Source of the DNA: Massilia oculi
GTDB taxonomy: Bacteria > Pseudomonadota > Gammaproteobacteria > Burkholderiales > Burkholderiaceae_D
Assembly: GCF_003143515.1 (NCBI RefSeq)
Contig: NZ_CP029343.1
Coordinates: forward strand, 4,836,001-4,900,000
Direction: 5' to 3'
DNA: 64,000 nucleotides
The position numbers and the translations under genes are program-made. The notes under the pieces were generated by a model. It did no database searches and was not told where the DNA came from. It was given only the letters and a program-made list of their open reading frames with translations. Shown here piece by piece: positions 1-9,105 of the stretch (position 1 is its first letter; every line of letters starts with the position of its first letter).

Positions 1-901
1 CGGCGTTGGCGAACAGGGTGGCCTGGTCGAGGTCCGGCTCGCCGGTCCAGGCGTTGAAGCGGTTGATCGTGTTCTCGCGCGGGTCGAAAGCGCCGTTGAC
101 CCGTGGGTACTGCTGGCGCATGTCGTAGCCGCCACGCTCGGTGCGGTTCTGGTCGCGGTACTCGGCGGCCACGGTCAGGAAGCCCGATTCGCCCAGGGCC
201 AGGCCCTTCCACAGGCTGACGGTGGCGGTCTGGCCGTCGGTGCGCTTGCGCGAATCCGGGCCGCTCCAGGTGCCGCCAGCAGGGACGGCGTCGTTCCACA
301 GATCGTATTCGGACTTGCGCGCGCCATAGGTGACGCTCGCCTCGCCGCCATCGCGGTCGGTGCGCAGGCGCATATTGACCACGCCCGAGATGGCGTCGGA
401 ACCGTATTGCGCCGCCGCGCCGTCGCGCAGCACCTCGACCGATTTCACGATCGCGGTCGGGATCGTGTTCAGGTCGACCGCCGCCGAGCCGCGGCCGATC
501 GAGCCATTCACGTTGACCAGCGACGAGGCGTGGCGGCGTTTGGAATTGACCAGCACCAGGGTCTGGTCGGGCGCCATGCCGCGCAGGGTGGCGGGGCGGA
601 TGGTGTCGGTGCCGTCGGTCAGCGAAGGCCGGGGAAAGTTCAGCGAGGGCAGGGCCATCGACAGCGCCTGGTTCATCTCGGTGCTGCCGGCGTTCTTGAG
701 GGTGTCGGACGAGATGATGTCGATCGGCGCGGCGGTGTCGAGCGCGGTGCGGTTGGCAACGCGGGTGCCGGTGACCACGACCGTGGCGGCGTCAACGGCC
801 GTGTCGGCCTGGGGCGCGGCATCCTGGGCGTGGGCGAGGCTCGCGCACAGCGCGGCGATGGCGAGGGCTAGTGCTGTTTTTTCCGTCCTGGCTTTCTGCA
901 T
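1..901 (-). CDS. TonB-dependent receptor, N-terminal part (cut by window edge)
   Basis: Outer-membrane active transporter for a substrate I cannot name. The reading frame is open from an ATG at 901 to the window edge, so about 300 residues of signal peptide, plug and early barrel are visible. It begins MQKARTEKTALALAIAA and ends its signal peptide near AHAQD. The plug domain follows with typical segments (TLRGMAPDQTLVLVNSKRR, then VLRDGAAAQYGSDAISGV). An AAGGAA ribosome site lies about 9 bases upstream. Plug motifs of this kind are characteristic of TonB receptors. The C-terminal barrel is outside the window. Confidence 0.9.
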   Translation of the reverse strand, partial: MQKARTEKTALALAIAALCASLAHAQDAAPQADTAVDAATVVVTGTRVANRTALDTAAPIDIISSDTLKNAGSTEMNQALSMALPSLNFPRPSLTDGTDTIRPATLRGMAPDQTLVLVNSKRRHASSLVNVNGSIGRGSAAVDLNTIPTAIVKSVEVLRDGAAAQYGSDAISGVVNMRLRTDRDGGEASVTYGARKSEYDLWNDAVPAGGTWSGPDSRKRTDGQTATVSLWKGLALGESGFLTVAAEYRDQNRTERGGYDMRQQYPRVNGAFDPRENTINRFNAWTGEPDLDQATLFANA

Positions 902-1180
902 GGTGCTGATTCCTTTTGTTGTTCTACGGCGGTGGTCCTGGGAAAGGGCGAGGCGGCTGCCTCCGGTTCATACTGCGCAGCACCATTCATGGTGTCAATT
1001 CGTTAAAACCGCGGCAATGCGTCTTTACAACAGTTATCGAAATGTCAGGTCCATGTAAGAAAATGTGGGAGGCATAGGAACAGCGCATGTGAGGCGCACG
1101 ACAAGGCAGGCGAGATCGGGAACACCCGGCTGTTGCCCGCGTGATGGCCAGCCGGCGAGCCCGTGCTACAGTAGTCCCTC

Positions 1181-1771
1181 ATGAACACGCCGCCATCCAC
1201 CGAACCCGCCATCCCGCACGATCCCCAGTTCCAGGTGCTCGTGGGCTGGTTCCTGATCGTGGTCGCGGTGCCGCTGGCGATCTGGATTGCGCTGCGCATC
1301 CACGACAAGTTCGATGCGAGGTCCTGGCCGAAGGCCAGCGCCGAGGTGGTCAAGAGCGAGTTGTACGAACGGCGCGGCAAATCGCACGACTGGTGCATCA
1401 AGATGGCCTACCGCTACGAGGTCGATGGGCAGCAGTTCGTATCGTCCCGCAGCGCCACGTCGATCATGAGCGAATCCGCCTGCGATCCGTCGCGCGCCGT
1501 CATCCAGGCGCGCTTCGAGAAGAGACAGCCGGGCGACCGGATCACGATCCGCCATCATCCGCGCGAGCCCGGACGCGCGATCGCCCATGTCGACGGGCTG
1601 GATATCTTCGATTTTCTCTTCCCGGCGGTGGCGCTTGGCGTGTTCGCGACGGGTGTGCACTCGATCCGCTATGGCGCGCGGCTGCGGGTGGAACAGGCCG
1701 CGCTGGCCGCGGAGCGCCGCGAGCGCATGGCGCGCGCCGAACGCGAATTCTTCATGAAAAACTCACCATGA
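1181..1771 (+). CDS. DUF3592-type membrane protein
   Basis: A 196-residue protein of unknown role. Hydrophobic segments at about residues 22-41 and 145-163 flank a soluble domain of about 100 residues (YRYEVDGQQF, then RITIRHHPREPGRAI), the usual arrangement of DUF3592 proteins. The charged C-terminus is rich in Arg, Glu and Ala and looks helical. Its stop overlaps the start of the next gene (ATGA), so the two are probably translationally coupled. No biochemical function can be read from the sequence. Confidence 0.75.
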   Translation: MNTPPSTEPAIPHDPQFQVLVGWFLIVVAVPLAIWIALRIHDKFDARSWPKASAEVVKSELYERRGKSHDWCIKMAYRYEVDGQQFVSSRSATSIMSESACDPSRAVIQARFEKRQPGDRITIRHHPREPGRAIAHVDGLDIFDFLFPAVALGVFATGVHSIRYGARLRVEQAALAAERRERMARAEREFFMKNSP

Positions 1772-2658
1772 CAGCACTATTTCCGGATTGTCGCTCCCTG
1801 CAAGTCGACGTGGCGCCGTCGGTCACGATCAAGGCCATCACCGGCGGTTCCGGCCCGCCGCTGCTGCTTCTGCACGGTCATCCGCAAACCCACGCGATCT
1901 GGCACAAGGTCGCGCCCCGGCTTGCCGAACGCTTCACCATCGTCGCCTGCGACCTGCGCGGCTATGGCGACTCGAGCAAGCCGCAAGGAGCGCTTGATCA
2001 CGCCAACTACAGCAAGCGCACGATGGCGCTCGATGCGCTGGCCGTCATGCGTTCGCTCGGCTTCGAACGGTTCCACGTGCTGGCCCACGACCGCGGCGCG
2101 CGCGTGGCGCACCGGCTGGCGCTGGACCATCCCGGGGCGATCGAGCGGATGGCGTTGCTGGACATCGCGCCGACGCTGGCGATGTACGAACAGACCTCGG
2201 AAGCGTTCGCGCGCGCCTATTGGCACTGGTTCTTCCTGATCCAGCCGGCGCCCATGCCCGAGCGCCTGATCGAGGCCGACCCCGCCGCCTACGTGCGCGA
2301 CGTGATGGGAAAGCGCAGCGCAGGCCTGGCGCCGTTCGATCCGCGCGCGCTGCGCGAATACCAGCGCTGCCTGGCGCTGCCGGGCGCCGCCCACGGCATC
2401 TGCGAGGATTATCGCGCCGCCGCCGGCATCGATCTCGAACACGACCGGCTCGATCGCAAGGAAGGACGAAAGCTCGGGATGCCGCTGTTGGCGCTGTGGG
2501 GAGAGCAGGGCGCGGTGGGGCGCTGCTTCGATCCGCTCAAGGAGTGGAAACTGGTGGCGGACGACGTGCAGGGCGGGGCGCTGCCCTGCGGTCACTACAT
2601 CGCGGAGGAAGCACCCGAGCTGCTGCTCGGGCGCGTGCTGCCGTTCCTCGCAGGGTGA
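1768..2658 (+). CDS. Alpha/beta hydrolase of the haloacetate dehalogenase group
   Basis: A 296-residue alpha/beta hydrolase; the start is the ATG that overlaps the preceding stop. The characteristic residues of fluoroacetate/haloacetate dehalogenases are all present. These are nucleophile Asp108 followed by Arg109 and Arg112 in HDRGARVAH, triad Asp132 (LLDIAPT) and His276 (CGHYIAEE), and the halide-pocket residues His153-Trp154 (YWHWFFL) and Tyr215 (CEDYRA). The oxyanion motif HGHPQTH lies at 36-42. In the characterised enzymes these residues break the carbon-halogen bond of short haloacids. Activity on fluoroacetate is inferred, since many annotated relatives are untested. It converges on the sensor kinase gene with one base between the stop codons. 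Confidence 0.82.
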   Translation: MTALFPDCRSLQVDVAPSVTIKAITGGSGPPLLLLHGHPQTHAIWHKVAPRLAERFTIVACDLRGYGDSSKPQGALDHANYSKRTMALDALAVMRSLGFERFHVLAHDRGARVAHRLALDHPGAIERMALLDIAPTLAMYEQTSEAFARAYWHWFFLIQPAPMPERLIEADPAAYVRDVMGKRSAGLAPFDPRALREYQRCLALPGAAHGICEDYRAAAGIDLEHDRLDRKEGRKLGMPLLALWGEQGAVGRCFDPLKEWKLVADDVQGGALPCGHYIAEEAPELLLGRVLPFLAG

Positions 2659-2659
2659 C

Positions 2660-4042
2660 TCATGCCGCGGCGCCCGCGAACTCGATGGTCGCCGTCAACC
2701 CGCGACCGCCGTCGCCGTCCGACAGCACGATGATGCCGCCATTGCGCGCGGCGCCGCGTTCGGCGATCGCCAGTCCCAGGCCGCTGCCTGATTGCTCCTG
2801 TCCCGGCACCCGGTAGAAACGGTCGAAGACCTTGTCGCGCAAGTCCGGGTTGATGCCCGGTCCCTGGTCGGCGATCGCCAGGCGATAGATGTGGCCGATG
2901 CGATTCAGGCGCACCGCGATGCGGCCGTCCTGCGGCGAATACTTGATCGCGTTGCTGATCAGGTTATCGACGGCCGACGCCATGCTTTCCAGGTGCAGCG
3001 GCACGCTGCCGTCGCCGTCGGCGTGGAACTCGATCTCGATATTGCGCTGCACCGCCAGGTGGGCGGCCGCCGCCACCCGGTCGCGCACGAACTCGGCGAC
3101 GCCGGTCTGCGGGCAGGGGTGGTCGACCTGCGGCTCGGCGCGCGCCCGCTCGAGGGCCAGCAACTGGTGCACGGTGTGGGTGGCGCGCGCCACGCCGCTG
3201 CGCAGGCCCGCCGCCGGCTCGGCGCAACGTTCGGCCGTCTCGCTGCCGGCGCGGCTGAGCAGCACGTGGGCATTGATCTGGATCGCCGCCAGCGGCGTCT
3301 TGAGCTCGTGCGCGGCGTCGGTGAGGAATTCGTGCTCGTGCTCGATGCGCTGCGACAGGCGCGCCATCAGGCCGTTGATCGCGTCCACCAGCGGCGACAG
3401 TTCGCGGTAGGCGGAATCCGGCAGTGGCGTCAGGTCGCCGTCCGAACGCTGGGCGATGCTGGATGCGATCGAGCGCAGCGGGCGCAGGCCGATGCCGACG
3501 ATCAGCCAGGCCGGAATCAGGAGCAGCGGCAGGCTGAAGATGGTCGAGGACAGCAGGAATCCCACGCCGCCGATCGAGAACATCCATTCGTCGTCGACTT
3601 CGTGGCTGCGCTCGACCTTGATGCCCTGCGCCGTGTCTTGCGCTTCCCAGCGCACCCAGGAATAGGCGTCGCGGCTGGCGACTTCCGGCAGCCGGTCGGG
3701 CCACTGCGGCGCCGAGTTGTAGACCAGCCGGCCGTGCAGCCAGACGCGCACCCGCACGTGCGAGTGGTAATCGAGCTCCTGGAACATGCGCACGCGGTTC
3801 GCCTCGATCTCCTCCAGCACCGGCAGCATGCGCGCCACATCCGGGCCGACGTCCGACAGGTGAGCCTGGATATTGGCGGTGTGCGCCTTGTTCTCGCTGA
3901 AGGTGCGGCTGCGCTGGGTGGCCTTGGCCTCGAGGAACACCCACACCAGGCCGATGATGGCCACGACGACGATCACGCCCGTGAAGCTGAACATCAGGCG
4001 CTGGAACAGCGACGACGGCCGGTTCGCCAGCCGCCTAAGCAT
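2660..4042 (-). CDS. Sensor histidine kinase (OmpR-family partner)
   Basis: A 460-residue inner-membrane kinase. Transmembrane segments at about 15-37 and 161-186 enclose a periplasmic sensor of about 120 residues. A HAMP-like linker precedes the dimerisation box DAAHELKTPLAAI, with phospho-acceptor His245. The ATPase domain has an N box near Asn360/Asn364, a DQGPG G1 box (392-396) and a GSGLGLAIA G2 box (419-427). Its start overlaps the upstream response regulator by 8 bases, so the two form one operon. The architecture resembles QseC/PmrB kinases. The signal is unknown. Confidence 0.93.
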   Translation of the reverse strand: MLRRLANRPSSLFQRLMFSFTGVIVVVAIIGLVWVFLEAKATQRSRTFSENKAHTANIQAHLSDVGPDVARMLPVLEEIEANRVRMFQELDYHSHVRVRVWLHGRLVYNSAPQWPDRLPEVASRDAYSWVRWEAQDTAQGIKVERSHEVDDEWMFSIGGVGFLLSSTIFSLPLLLIPAWLIVGIGLRPLRSIASSIAQRSDGDLTPLPDSAYRELSPLVDAINGLMARLSQRIEHEHEFLTDAAHELKTPLAAIQINAHVLLSRAGSETAERCAEPAAGLRSGVARATHTVHQLLALERARAEPQVDHPCPQTGVAEFVRDRVAAAAHLAVQRNIEIEFHADGDGSVPLHLESMASAVDNLISNAIKYSPQDGRIAVRLNRIGHIYRLAIADQGPGINPDLRDKVFDRFYRVPGQEQSGSGLGLAIAERGAARNGGIIVLSDGDGGRGLTATIEFAGAAA

Positions 4043-4706
4043 CCTGCTGCACCATGTAGCCGACGCCGCGCACGGTGCGGATCACGCCTTCGCCGATCTT
4101 CTTGCGCAGGTTGAAGATGTGCACGTCCAGGGTCTGGCTCTGCCCGCCCTGGCCATCCGCGGCCGGCAGCGCGCGCCGTTCCAGTTCCACCCGCGTCAAT
4201 ACCCGGTTGGCCTGCTTCATGAGCGTCAGCAGCAGGGCAAATTCGGTCTTCGAGAGGGTCACCGGCTGACCCGCGCGCGTGACCGCCATGCGGTTCTCGT
4301 CGAGCACGATGTCGCCCGCCGTCCACAGGTTTTCTTCCAGCGTGCCGTGGGCGCGGCGCACGATGGCGCGCAGGCGCACCAGCAGCTCGGGGATCTCGAA
4401 CGGCTTGATCAGATAGTCGTCGGCGCCCAGGTCGAAGCCTTTCAGGCGGTCTTGCAGGCTGTCGCGCGCGCTGATGATCAATACCGGCAGGCGCACGCCG
4501 TCGGCGCGGAGCAGACGCAGCACGTCGTTGCCGTCGCCGTCGGGCAGGCCGAGGTCGAGCACCACCGCGTCGAAGGACTCGTCGCGGATGCGCGCGCCGG
4601 CATCGGCCGCGAGGCGCAGCCAGACCGCCGTGTGGCCCTCGTCCTGGAATACCGACAACAGCGCCTGGCCGATCGCGAGATCGTCTTCGATCATGAGAAT
4701 TTTCAT
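4035..4706 (-). CDS. Response regulator, OmpR/PhoB family
   Basis: A 223-residue receiver plus winged-helix DNA-binding protein. Acidic pocket Asp8/Asp9, phospho-acceptor Asp51 (LDLGLPDGDG) and Lys101 are intact. The C-terminal domain ends with the usual RTVRGVGYMV wing. It is encoded upstream of, and overlaps, the sensor kinase gene. The promoter region is shared with the divergent TonB receptor at 4856 and contains a CTTCAG-N5-CTTCAG direct repeat of the type bound by this family, which suggests autoregulation and possibly control of the receptor operon. That link is inference. QseB/PmrA-like in overall form. Confidence 0.93.
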   Translation of the reverse strand: MKILMIEDDLAIGQALLSVFQDEGHTAVWLRLAADAGARIRDESFDAVVLDLGLPDGDGNDVLRLLRADGVRLPVLIISARDSLQDRLKGFDLGADDYLIKPFEIPELLVRLRAIVRRAHGTLEENLWTAGDIVLDENRMAVTRAGQPVTLSKTEFALLLTLMKQANRVLTRVELERRALPAADGQGGQSQTLDVHIFNLRKKIGEGVIRTVRGVGYMVQQDA

Positions 4707-4751
4707 GGCGCGAGTTTACCAGTGTGGCGTAGCGGCAGGGCCTTGGTGAAT

Positions 4752-4768
4752 CTTCAGATTCGCTTCAG
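4752..4768 (+). promoter_or_regulatory. Candidate response-regulator box (direct repeat)
   Basis: Two identical hexamers CTTCAG at 4752-4757 and 4763-4768, separated by 5 bases (11-base period), lie in the 149-base divergent region between the response regulator and the TonB receptor gene. PmrA/QseB/PhoB-type regulators bind hexamer repeats with 5-base spacing. Assignment to the neighbouring regulator is inference from position. A short inverted repeat CCAGC-AAAAA-GCTGG (4815-4829) lies nearer the receptor start. Confidence 0.45.
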
Positions 4769-4855
4769 CTCCTGCGTTGACCCCGCCCGCTTGATATCGG
4801 ACCATCGCATCCAACCAGCAAAAAGCTGGAAATAAATACAAAAGAGGAGACAGGC

Positions 4856-7726
4856 ATGACGACACGTCGGGATGGCGCACGGCGCCAGGTTTTACCATTG
4901 CATCCGCGATTGAATCCTATTGCAGGCGCCTGCGCATTGCTGTTGATGGCGGCGCCCCTGCACGCGCAGGAAGCCGGCGCCCAGGACCCCGAGGACGCGG
5001 TCCGGCCCGCGGCGACCGTCTCGGGCGAGGCGCCGATCGCCACCGTCAACGTGTCCGGCATCCGGCGCGGCATCGAGGCGGCCATCGAGATCAAGCGCAA
5101 CGCGACGTCCATCGTCGAAGCCGTCTCCGCCGAGGACATCGGCAAGCTCCCCGACACCACCGTTGCCCAGTCGATCTCGCGCCTGTCGGGCGTGACCACC
5201 CAGCGCAGCAAGATCAACGGCAAGGCGACCGAAGTCAGTGTGCGCGGCATGTCGCCGACCTTCAACGGCTCGCTGCTCAACGGCCGCGAGCAGGCCTCGA
5301 CCAGCGATGCGCGCAGCCCCGAATTCGACCTGTTCCCGTCCGAGCTGACCGGCAGCGTGCTGGTCTATAAAACGCCGGACGCGAGCCTGATCGGCCAGGG
5401 CCTTGCCTCGACCATCGACCTGCGCACCCTGCGTCCGCTCGATTTCGGCAAGCGCATGTTTGCGGCCAATGCGCGCAAGGAGCGCATCGGCTTCGGTTCC
5501 GGCTCCGACCTCGGCTCGGGCCACCGCAAGACGCTGACCTACGTCGACCAGTACTTCGGCCGCAAGCTGGGCCTATCCGTCGGCCTGACCTCGTTCAAGC
5601 AGGACAACGGCGGCGAACTCAAGTTCGACAGCTGGGGCGCCAACACCGCCGACATCGACTACAACGGCCAGACCGTCAGGGCGATCAACGGCTTCATGGC
5701 CGAGACCTCGCGCCGCAAGGCCGAACGCGACGGCGCTTCGGTCACCCTGCAGTTTCGCCCCAACGACAAGTTCCGCTCGACCTTCGACGCCTTCTACTCG
5801 CGCGGCGAAGAGGCGACCAAGAAGACCGGCCTCGAAGGCGCGATCGTCGGCGGCACCGGCATCTACGATCCGAACGCGGTGCTGACCGACGCCACCATCG
5901 AGAACGGCATCGTCACCGCCGGCACCTTCAGCAACTACAAGGGCGACGTGCGCAACCACCTGTTCTCGAACAAGGACCGCCTGCTGTCGCTTGGCGTGAA
6001 CAACGAGCTCAAGGTGGGCGAGTGGCGCATCGTAAACGACCTGTCGTACTCGAAGGGCACCAAGCGCATCAGCAATTTCGAGACCATGGCCGGCCAGCCG
6101 GGCAACACGCCCGAGAGCCAGCTCGGTTCGATCAGCTACAGCGGCTTCAACGGCAACAACTTCGCCGACGTGCGCTACAGCCCGAGCCTGAACTACGCCG
6201 ACCGCAACGTGGCCGTGCTGACCGACGTCGCCGGCTGGGGCGGCGGCCCGCTGTCGCCGCAGGCCGGCTACCTGGCGTTGCCGACCATCGACGACAAGGT
6301 GCAGGCGGTGCGCCTGTCGGCCGAGCGCGATACCGACTGGGGCCCGCTGGCCGCGGTGCGCTTCGGCGTCAACTACACCAGGCGCGACAAGTCGCGCCTG
6401 GGCGAGGAGGGCCGCCTGTCGGTGCGCGGCGGCGACGGCTACGCCGCCATCCCGATGCCGGGCAGCGGCCTTGAGGTCGCCGGCCCGACCGGCATCCCGG
6501 TGGCCGCGTTCGACCCGACCGGGAGCCTGGGCTCGCTGTATGAACTGAACCGCTGGGTCGACGCCACCGTGCTGGCGCGCGACTGGACGGTGGGCGAGAA
6601 GGTCACCACCGCCTATTTGATGGGTGAGCTCGACGGCACCCTGATGTCGCTGCCGTACAGCGGCAATATCGGCGTGCAGCTGGTCGACACCCGCCAGCGC
6701 GCCAGCGGCAACCAGGTCGACCTGGCCAACTGCACCGGCATCACCACCGACACCTGTCCCGCGGTCGTCAAGACCGGCGGCGTCGACTACACGGAGGTCC
6801 TGCCCAGCCTGAACCTGACCTTCGACCTGGGCAACGACCAGCTGCTGCGCCTGGGCGCCGGCAAGCAGGTCTCGCGCGCCAACCTGGACAACCTGAAGGC
6901 CAGCATGAATTTCGGCCTGCAGAGCGCCACCGCCGAGGATCCGGCGCTGACCGGCTTCGCCGGCAATCCGGAACTGAAACCCTATGAAGCGCGCGCGCTC
7001 GACCTGTCGTACGAAAAATACTTCGGCAAGAAAGGTTATGTCAGCGCGGCGCTGTTCTACAAGAAGCTCGACAACTACGTGATCAATGCGCCGCAGATGT
7101 TCGACTTCGCCCAGTACACCAGCGCCAGCACCCCGCTGCCGGCCACCGGCCAGTACGCCGGCTCGACGATCGGCTTCCTGACCATGCCGCAGAACGGGGA
7201 GGGCGGCATCATGCGCGGCATCGAGCTGTCGGCCAACCTCCCGTTCGGCCTGGTCGTGAATGCGCTGGACGGCTTCGGCGTGCAGGTGAACCATTCGCAC
7301 ACCGATTCCTCGGTGCGCCTGCCGACCAGCGCCTTCGTCACAGGCAGCAATGCGCCGGTGTTCAATGGCGCGGTGTCCGAGATCGGCCTGCCGGGCCTGT
7401 CGCGCAACGTGACCAGCCTGCGCCTGTACTACGAGAAGCACGGCCTGCAGGTGTCGCTGGCTGCCTACCGCCGCTCGAGCTTTATCGGCCAGATCCTCGA
7501 CTACCGCAGCGAATCGCAGTTCACCTTCATCAAGGGCGAGACGATTGCCGACGCCCAGGTGTCCTACGATTTCCAGGGCGGCATGCTGCAGGGCTGGTCG
7601 GTATTCCTGCAGGGGCATAACCTGACCAACGAACCGTTCCGCGAGTACACCAGCGATCCGGAGGTCTACACCAACGTCGTCACCTTCGGCCGCACCTACT
7701 CGGCCGGTCTCAACTACAAGTTCTGA
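4856..7726 (+). CDS. TonB-dependent receptor of the alpha-glucan locus
   Basis: A 956-residue outer-membrane TonB-dependent transporter. A signal peptide ends near residue 38 (LLMAAPLHAQE). The plug domain carries AEDIGKLPDTTVAQSISR, a form typical of the large proteobacterial carbohydrate receptors. A long barrel ends in the aromatic TYSAGLNYKF. The start follows an AGAGGAG ribosome site. Two bases separate its stop from the GH13 gene and GH97 follows, so it probably imports malto-oligosaccharides released from starch or glycogen. The substrate is inferred from the enzymes next to it. Divergent from a two-component system. Confidence 0.93.
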   Translation: MTTRRDGARRQVLPLHPRLNPIAGACALLLMAAPLHAQEAGAQDPEDAVRPAATVSGEAPIATVNVSGIRRGIEAAIEIKRNATSIVEAVSAEDIGKLPDTTVAQSISRLSGVTTQRSKINGKATEVSVRGMSPTFNGSLLNGREQASTSDARSPEFDLFPSELTGSVLVYKTPDASLIGQGLASTIDLRTLRPLDFGKRMFAANARKERIGFGSGSDLGSGHRKTLTYVDQYFGRKLGLSVGLTSFKQDNGGELKFDSWGANTADIDYNGQTVRAINGFMAETSRRKAERDGASVTLQFRPNDKFRSTFDAFYSRGEEATKKTGLEGAIVGGTGIYDPNAVLTDATIENGIVTAGTFSNYKGDVRNHLFSNKDRLLSLGVNNELKVGEWRIVNDLSYSKGTKRISNFETMAGQPGNTPESQLGSISYSGFNGNNFADVRYSPSLNYADRNVAVLTDVAGWGGGPLSPQAGYLALPTIDDKVQAVRLSAERDTDWGPLAAVRFGVNYTRRDKSRLGEEGRLSVRGGDGYAAIPMPGSGLEVAGPTGIPVAAFDPTGSLGSLYELNRWVDATVLARDWTVGEKVTTAYLMGELDGTLMSLPYSGNIGVQLVDTRQRASGNQVDLANCTGITTDTCPAVVKTGGVDYTEVLPSLNLTFDLGNDQLLRLGAGKQVSRANLDNLKASMNFGLQSATAEDPALTGFAGNPELKPYEARALDLSYEKYFGKKGYVSAALFYKKLDNYVINAPQMFDFAQYTSASTPLPATGQYAGSTIGFLTMPQNGEGGIMRGIELSANLPFGLVVNALDGFGVQVNHSHTDSSVRLPTSAFVTGSNAPVFNGAVSEIGLPGLSRNVTSLRLYYEKHGLQVSLAAYRRSSFIGQILDYRSESQFTFIKGETIADAQVSYDFQGGMLQGWSVFLQGHNLTNEPFREYTSDPEVYTNVVTFGRTYSAGLNYKF

Positions 7727-7728
7727 CC

Positions 7729-9093
7729 ATGACCGCACTGCCCATGAAGCCGATCTTCGTTCATGCCGTGGCGGCGCTGGCGGCGCCCGCCCCCGATCCT
7801 TATCGGCCGCGGGAGTACGTACAGTTCCAGCATGCCGACTGGACGAAGAACGCCACCATCTACCAGATCAATACGCGCCAGTTCACGCCGGAAGGCACGT
7901 TGAAGGCCGCAACCGGCCAGCTGCCGCGCCTGAAGGAGCTGGGCGTCGAGATCCTGTGGCTGATGCCGATCCATCCGATCGGCGAAGCCAAGCGCAAGGG
8001 TGCGCTGGGCAGTCCCTACGCGGTGCGCGACTTCCGCGCCGTCAATCCCGAGCTGGGCACGATGGCCGACCTGCGCGCCTTCGTCGACCGCGCCCATGCG
8101 CTGGGCCTGCGCGTGATCGTCGACTGGGTCGGCAACCATACCTCGTGGGACAACGTGCTGATGACGCAGCACCCGGACTGGTACGCCAGGGGGCCGGATG
8201 GCAAGCCGCAGCCGACGCCCTGGTTCAACTGGGACGACATCGTCGACCTCGATTACGGCAAACCGGGGCTGCGCCGCTACATGCTCGAGGCGATGAAGTT
8301 CTGGGTGCGGGAAGCCGGCATCGACGGCTATCGCGTGGACGCCGCCGGACTGGTGCCGCAGGACTTCTGGGACCACGCCAGCCGCGAGCTGCGCGCCATC
8401 AAGCCGGTGTTCATGCTGGCCGAGTGGGAGAGCCGCGACATGCACCGCGACGCCTTCGACGCCAGCTATGCCTGGACCTGGTGGGAGGCGCTGCACGACA
8501 TCGCGCGCGGCCGCTCGGACGTCACACGCCTGCATGCCTATTACGCCTGGAACGCGAAGTTCTATCCGCGCCAGGCCTACCGCATGCTGTACACGACGAA
8601 CCACGACAAGAACGCCTGGGACGGCACCGAATTCGAAGCCTTCGGCCCGGCGGTCGACGCGGCGATCGTGTTCAGTTTCGTCAGCGAAGGCATCCCGCTG
8701 GTCTACAACGGGCAAGAGGCGGGCAACACCAAACGCCTGGCCTTCTTCGAGCGCGACCCGATCGAATGGAAGGCCTCGCCCTACACGGCGCTCTACAAGA
8801 AGTTGATCGCGCTGAAGAAACAGAACACGGCGCTGTGGAATGGAGAGTACGGCGCGCGGATGGTGCAGGTGCCGAACGACGCGCCAACCCAGGTCCTGAG
8901 CTTCGTGCGCGCCAACGACAAGGACAAGGTGTTCGTTGCCCTGAACCTGTCGGACAAGCCGGTCAAGCCGCGCTTCGACAAGACACTGCATCACGGATCG
9001 TACCGCGACTTCGCCACCGGCGCGAAGCTCGACGTGGGCGGATCGCTCGATTTTGAAATGGCACCGTGGAGTTACCGCGTGCTGGTGAAGTAA
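7729..9093 (+). CDS. GH13 alpha-amylase-family glycosidase
   Basis: A 454-residue glycoside hydrolase family 13 enzyme acting on alpha-1,4-glucans. The conserved regions are visible: region I DWVGNHTS (132-139), region II GYRVDAAG with nucleophile Asp204, region III LAEWE with likely acid/base Glu232, and region IV TTNHDKN with Asp293. Only a weak, short signal peptide is present (hydrophobic 9-20, then APAP). A second start at 7744 is possible, and neither start has a strong ribosome site. The 2-base gap to the receptor gene suggests coupling. Exact product specificity cannot be read. GH97 lies 12 bases downstream. Confidence 0.9.
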   Translation: MTALPMKPIFVHAVAALAAPAPDPYRPREYVQFQHADWTKNATIYQINTRQFTPEGTLKAATGQLPRLKELGVEILWLMPIHPIGEAKRKGALGSPYAVRDFRAVNPELGTMADLRAFVDRAHALGLRVIVDWVGNHTSWDNVLMTQHPDWYARGPDGKPQPTPWFNWDDIVDLDYGKPGLRRYMLEAMKFWVREAGIDGYRVDAAGLVPQDFWDHASRELRAIKPVFMLAEWESRDMHRDAFDASYAWTWWEALHDIARGRSDVTRLHAYYAWNAKFYPRQAYRMLYTTNHDKNAWDGTEFEAFGPAVDAAIVFSFVSEGIPLVYNGQEAGNTKRLAFFERDPIEWKASPYTALYKKLIALKKQNTALWNGEYGARMVQVPNDAPTQVLSFVRANDKDKVFVALNLSDKPVKPRFDKTLHHGSYRDFATGAKLDVGGSLDFEMAPWSYRVLVK

Positions 9094-9105
9094 ACAAGGA
9101 GAGAT

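Noticed and set aside
4815..4829. Inverted repeat CCAGC-AAAAA-GCTGG as an operator of the TonB receptor
   Set aside because: Only 5-bp arms, a frequency expected by chance in GC-rich DNA. Mentioned but not called.
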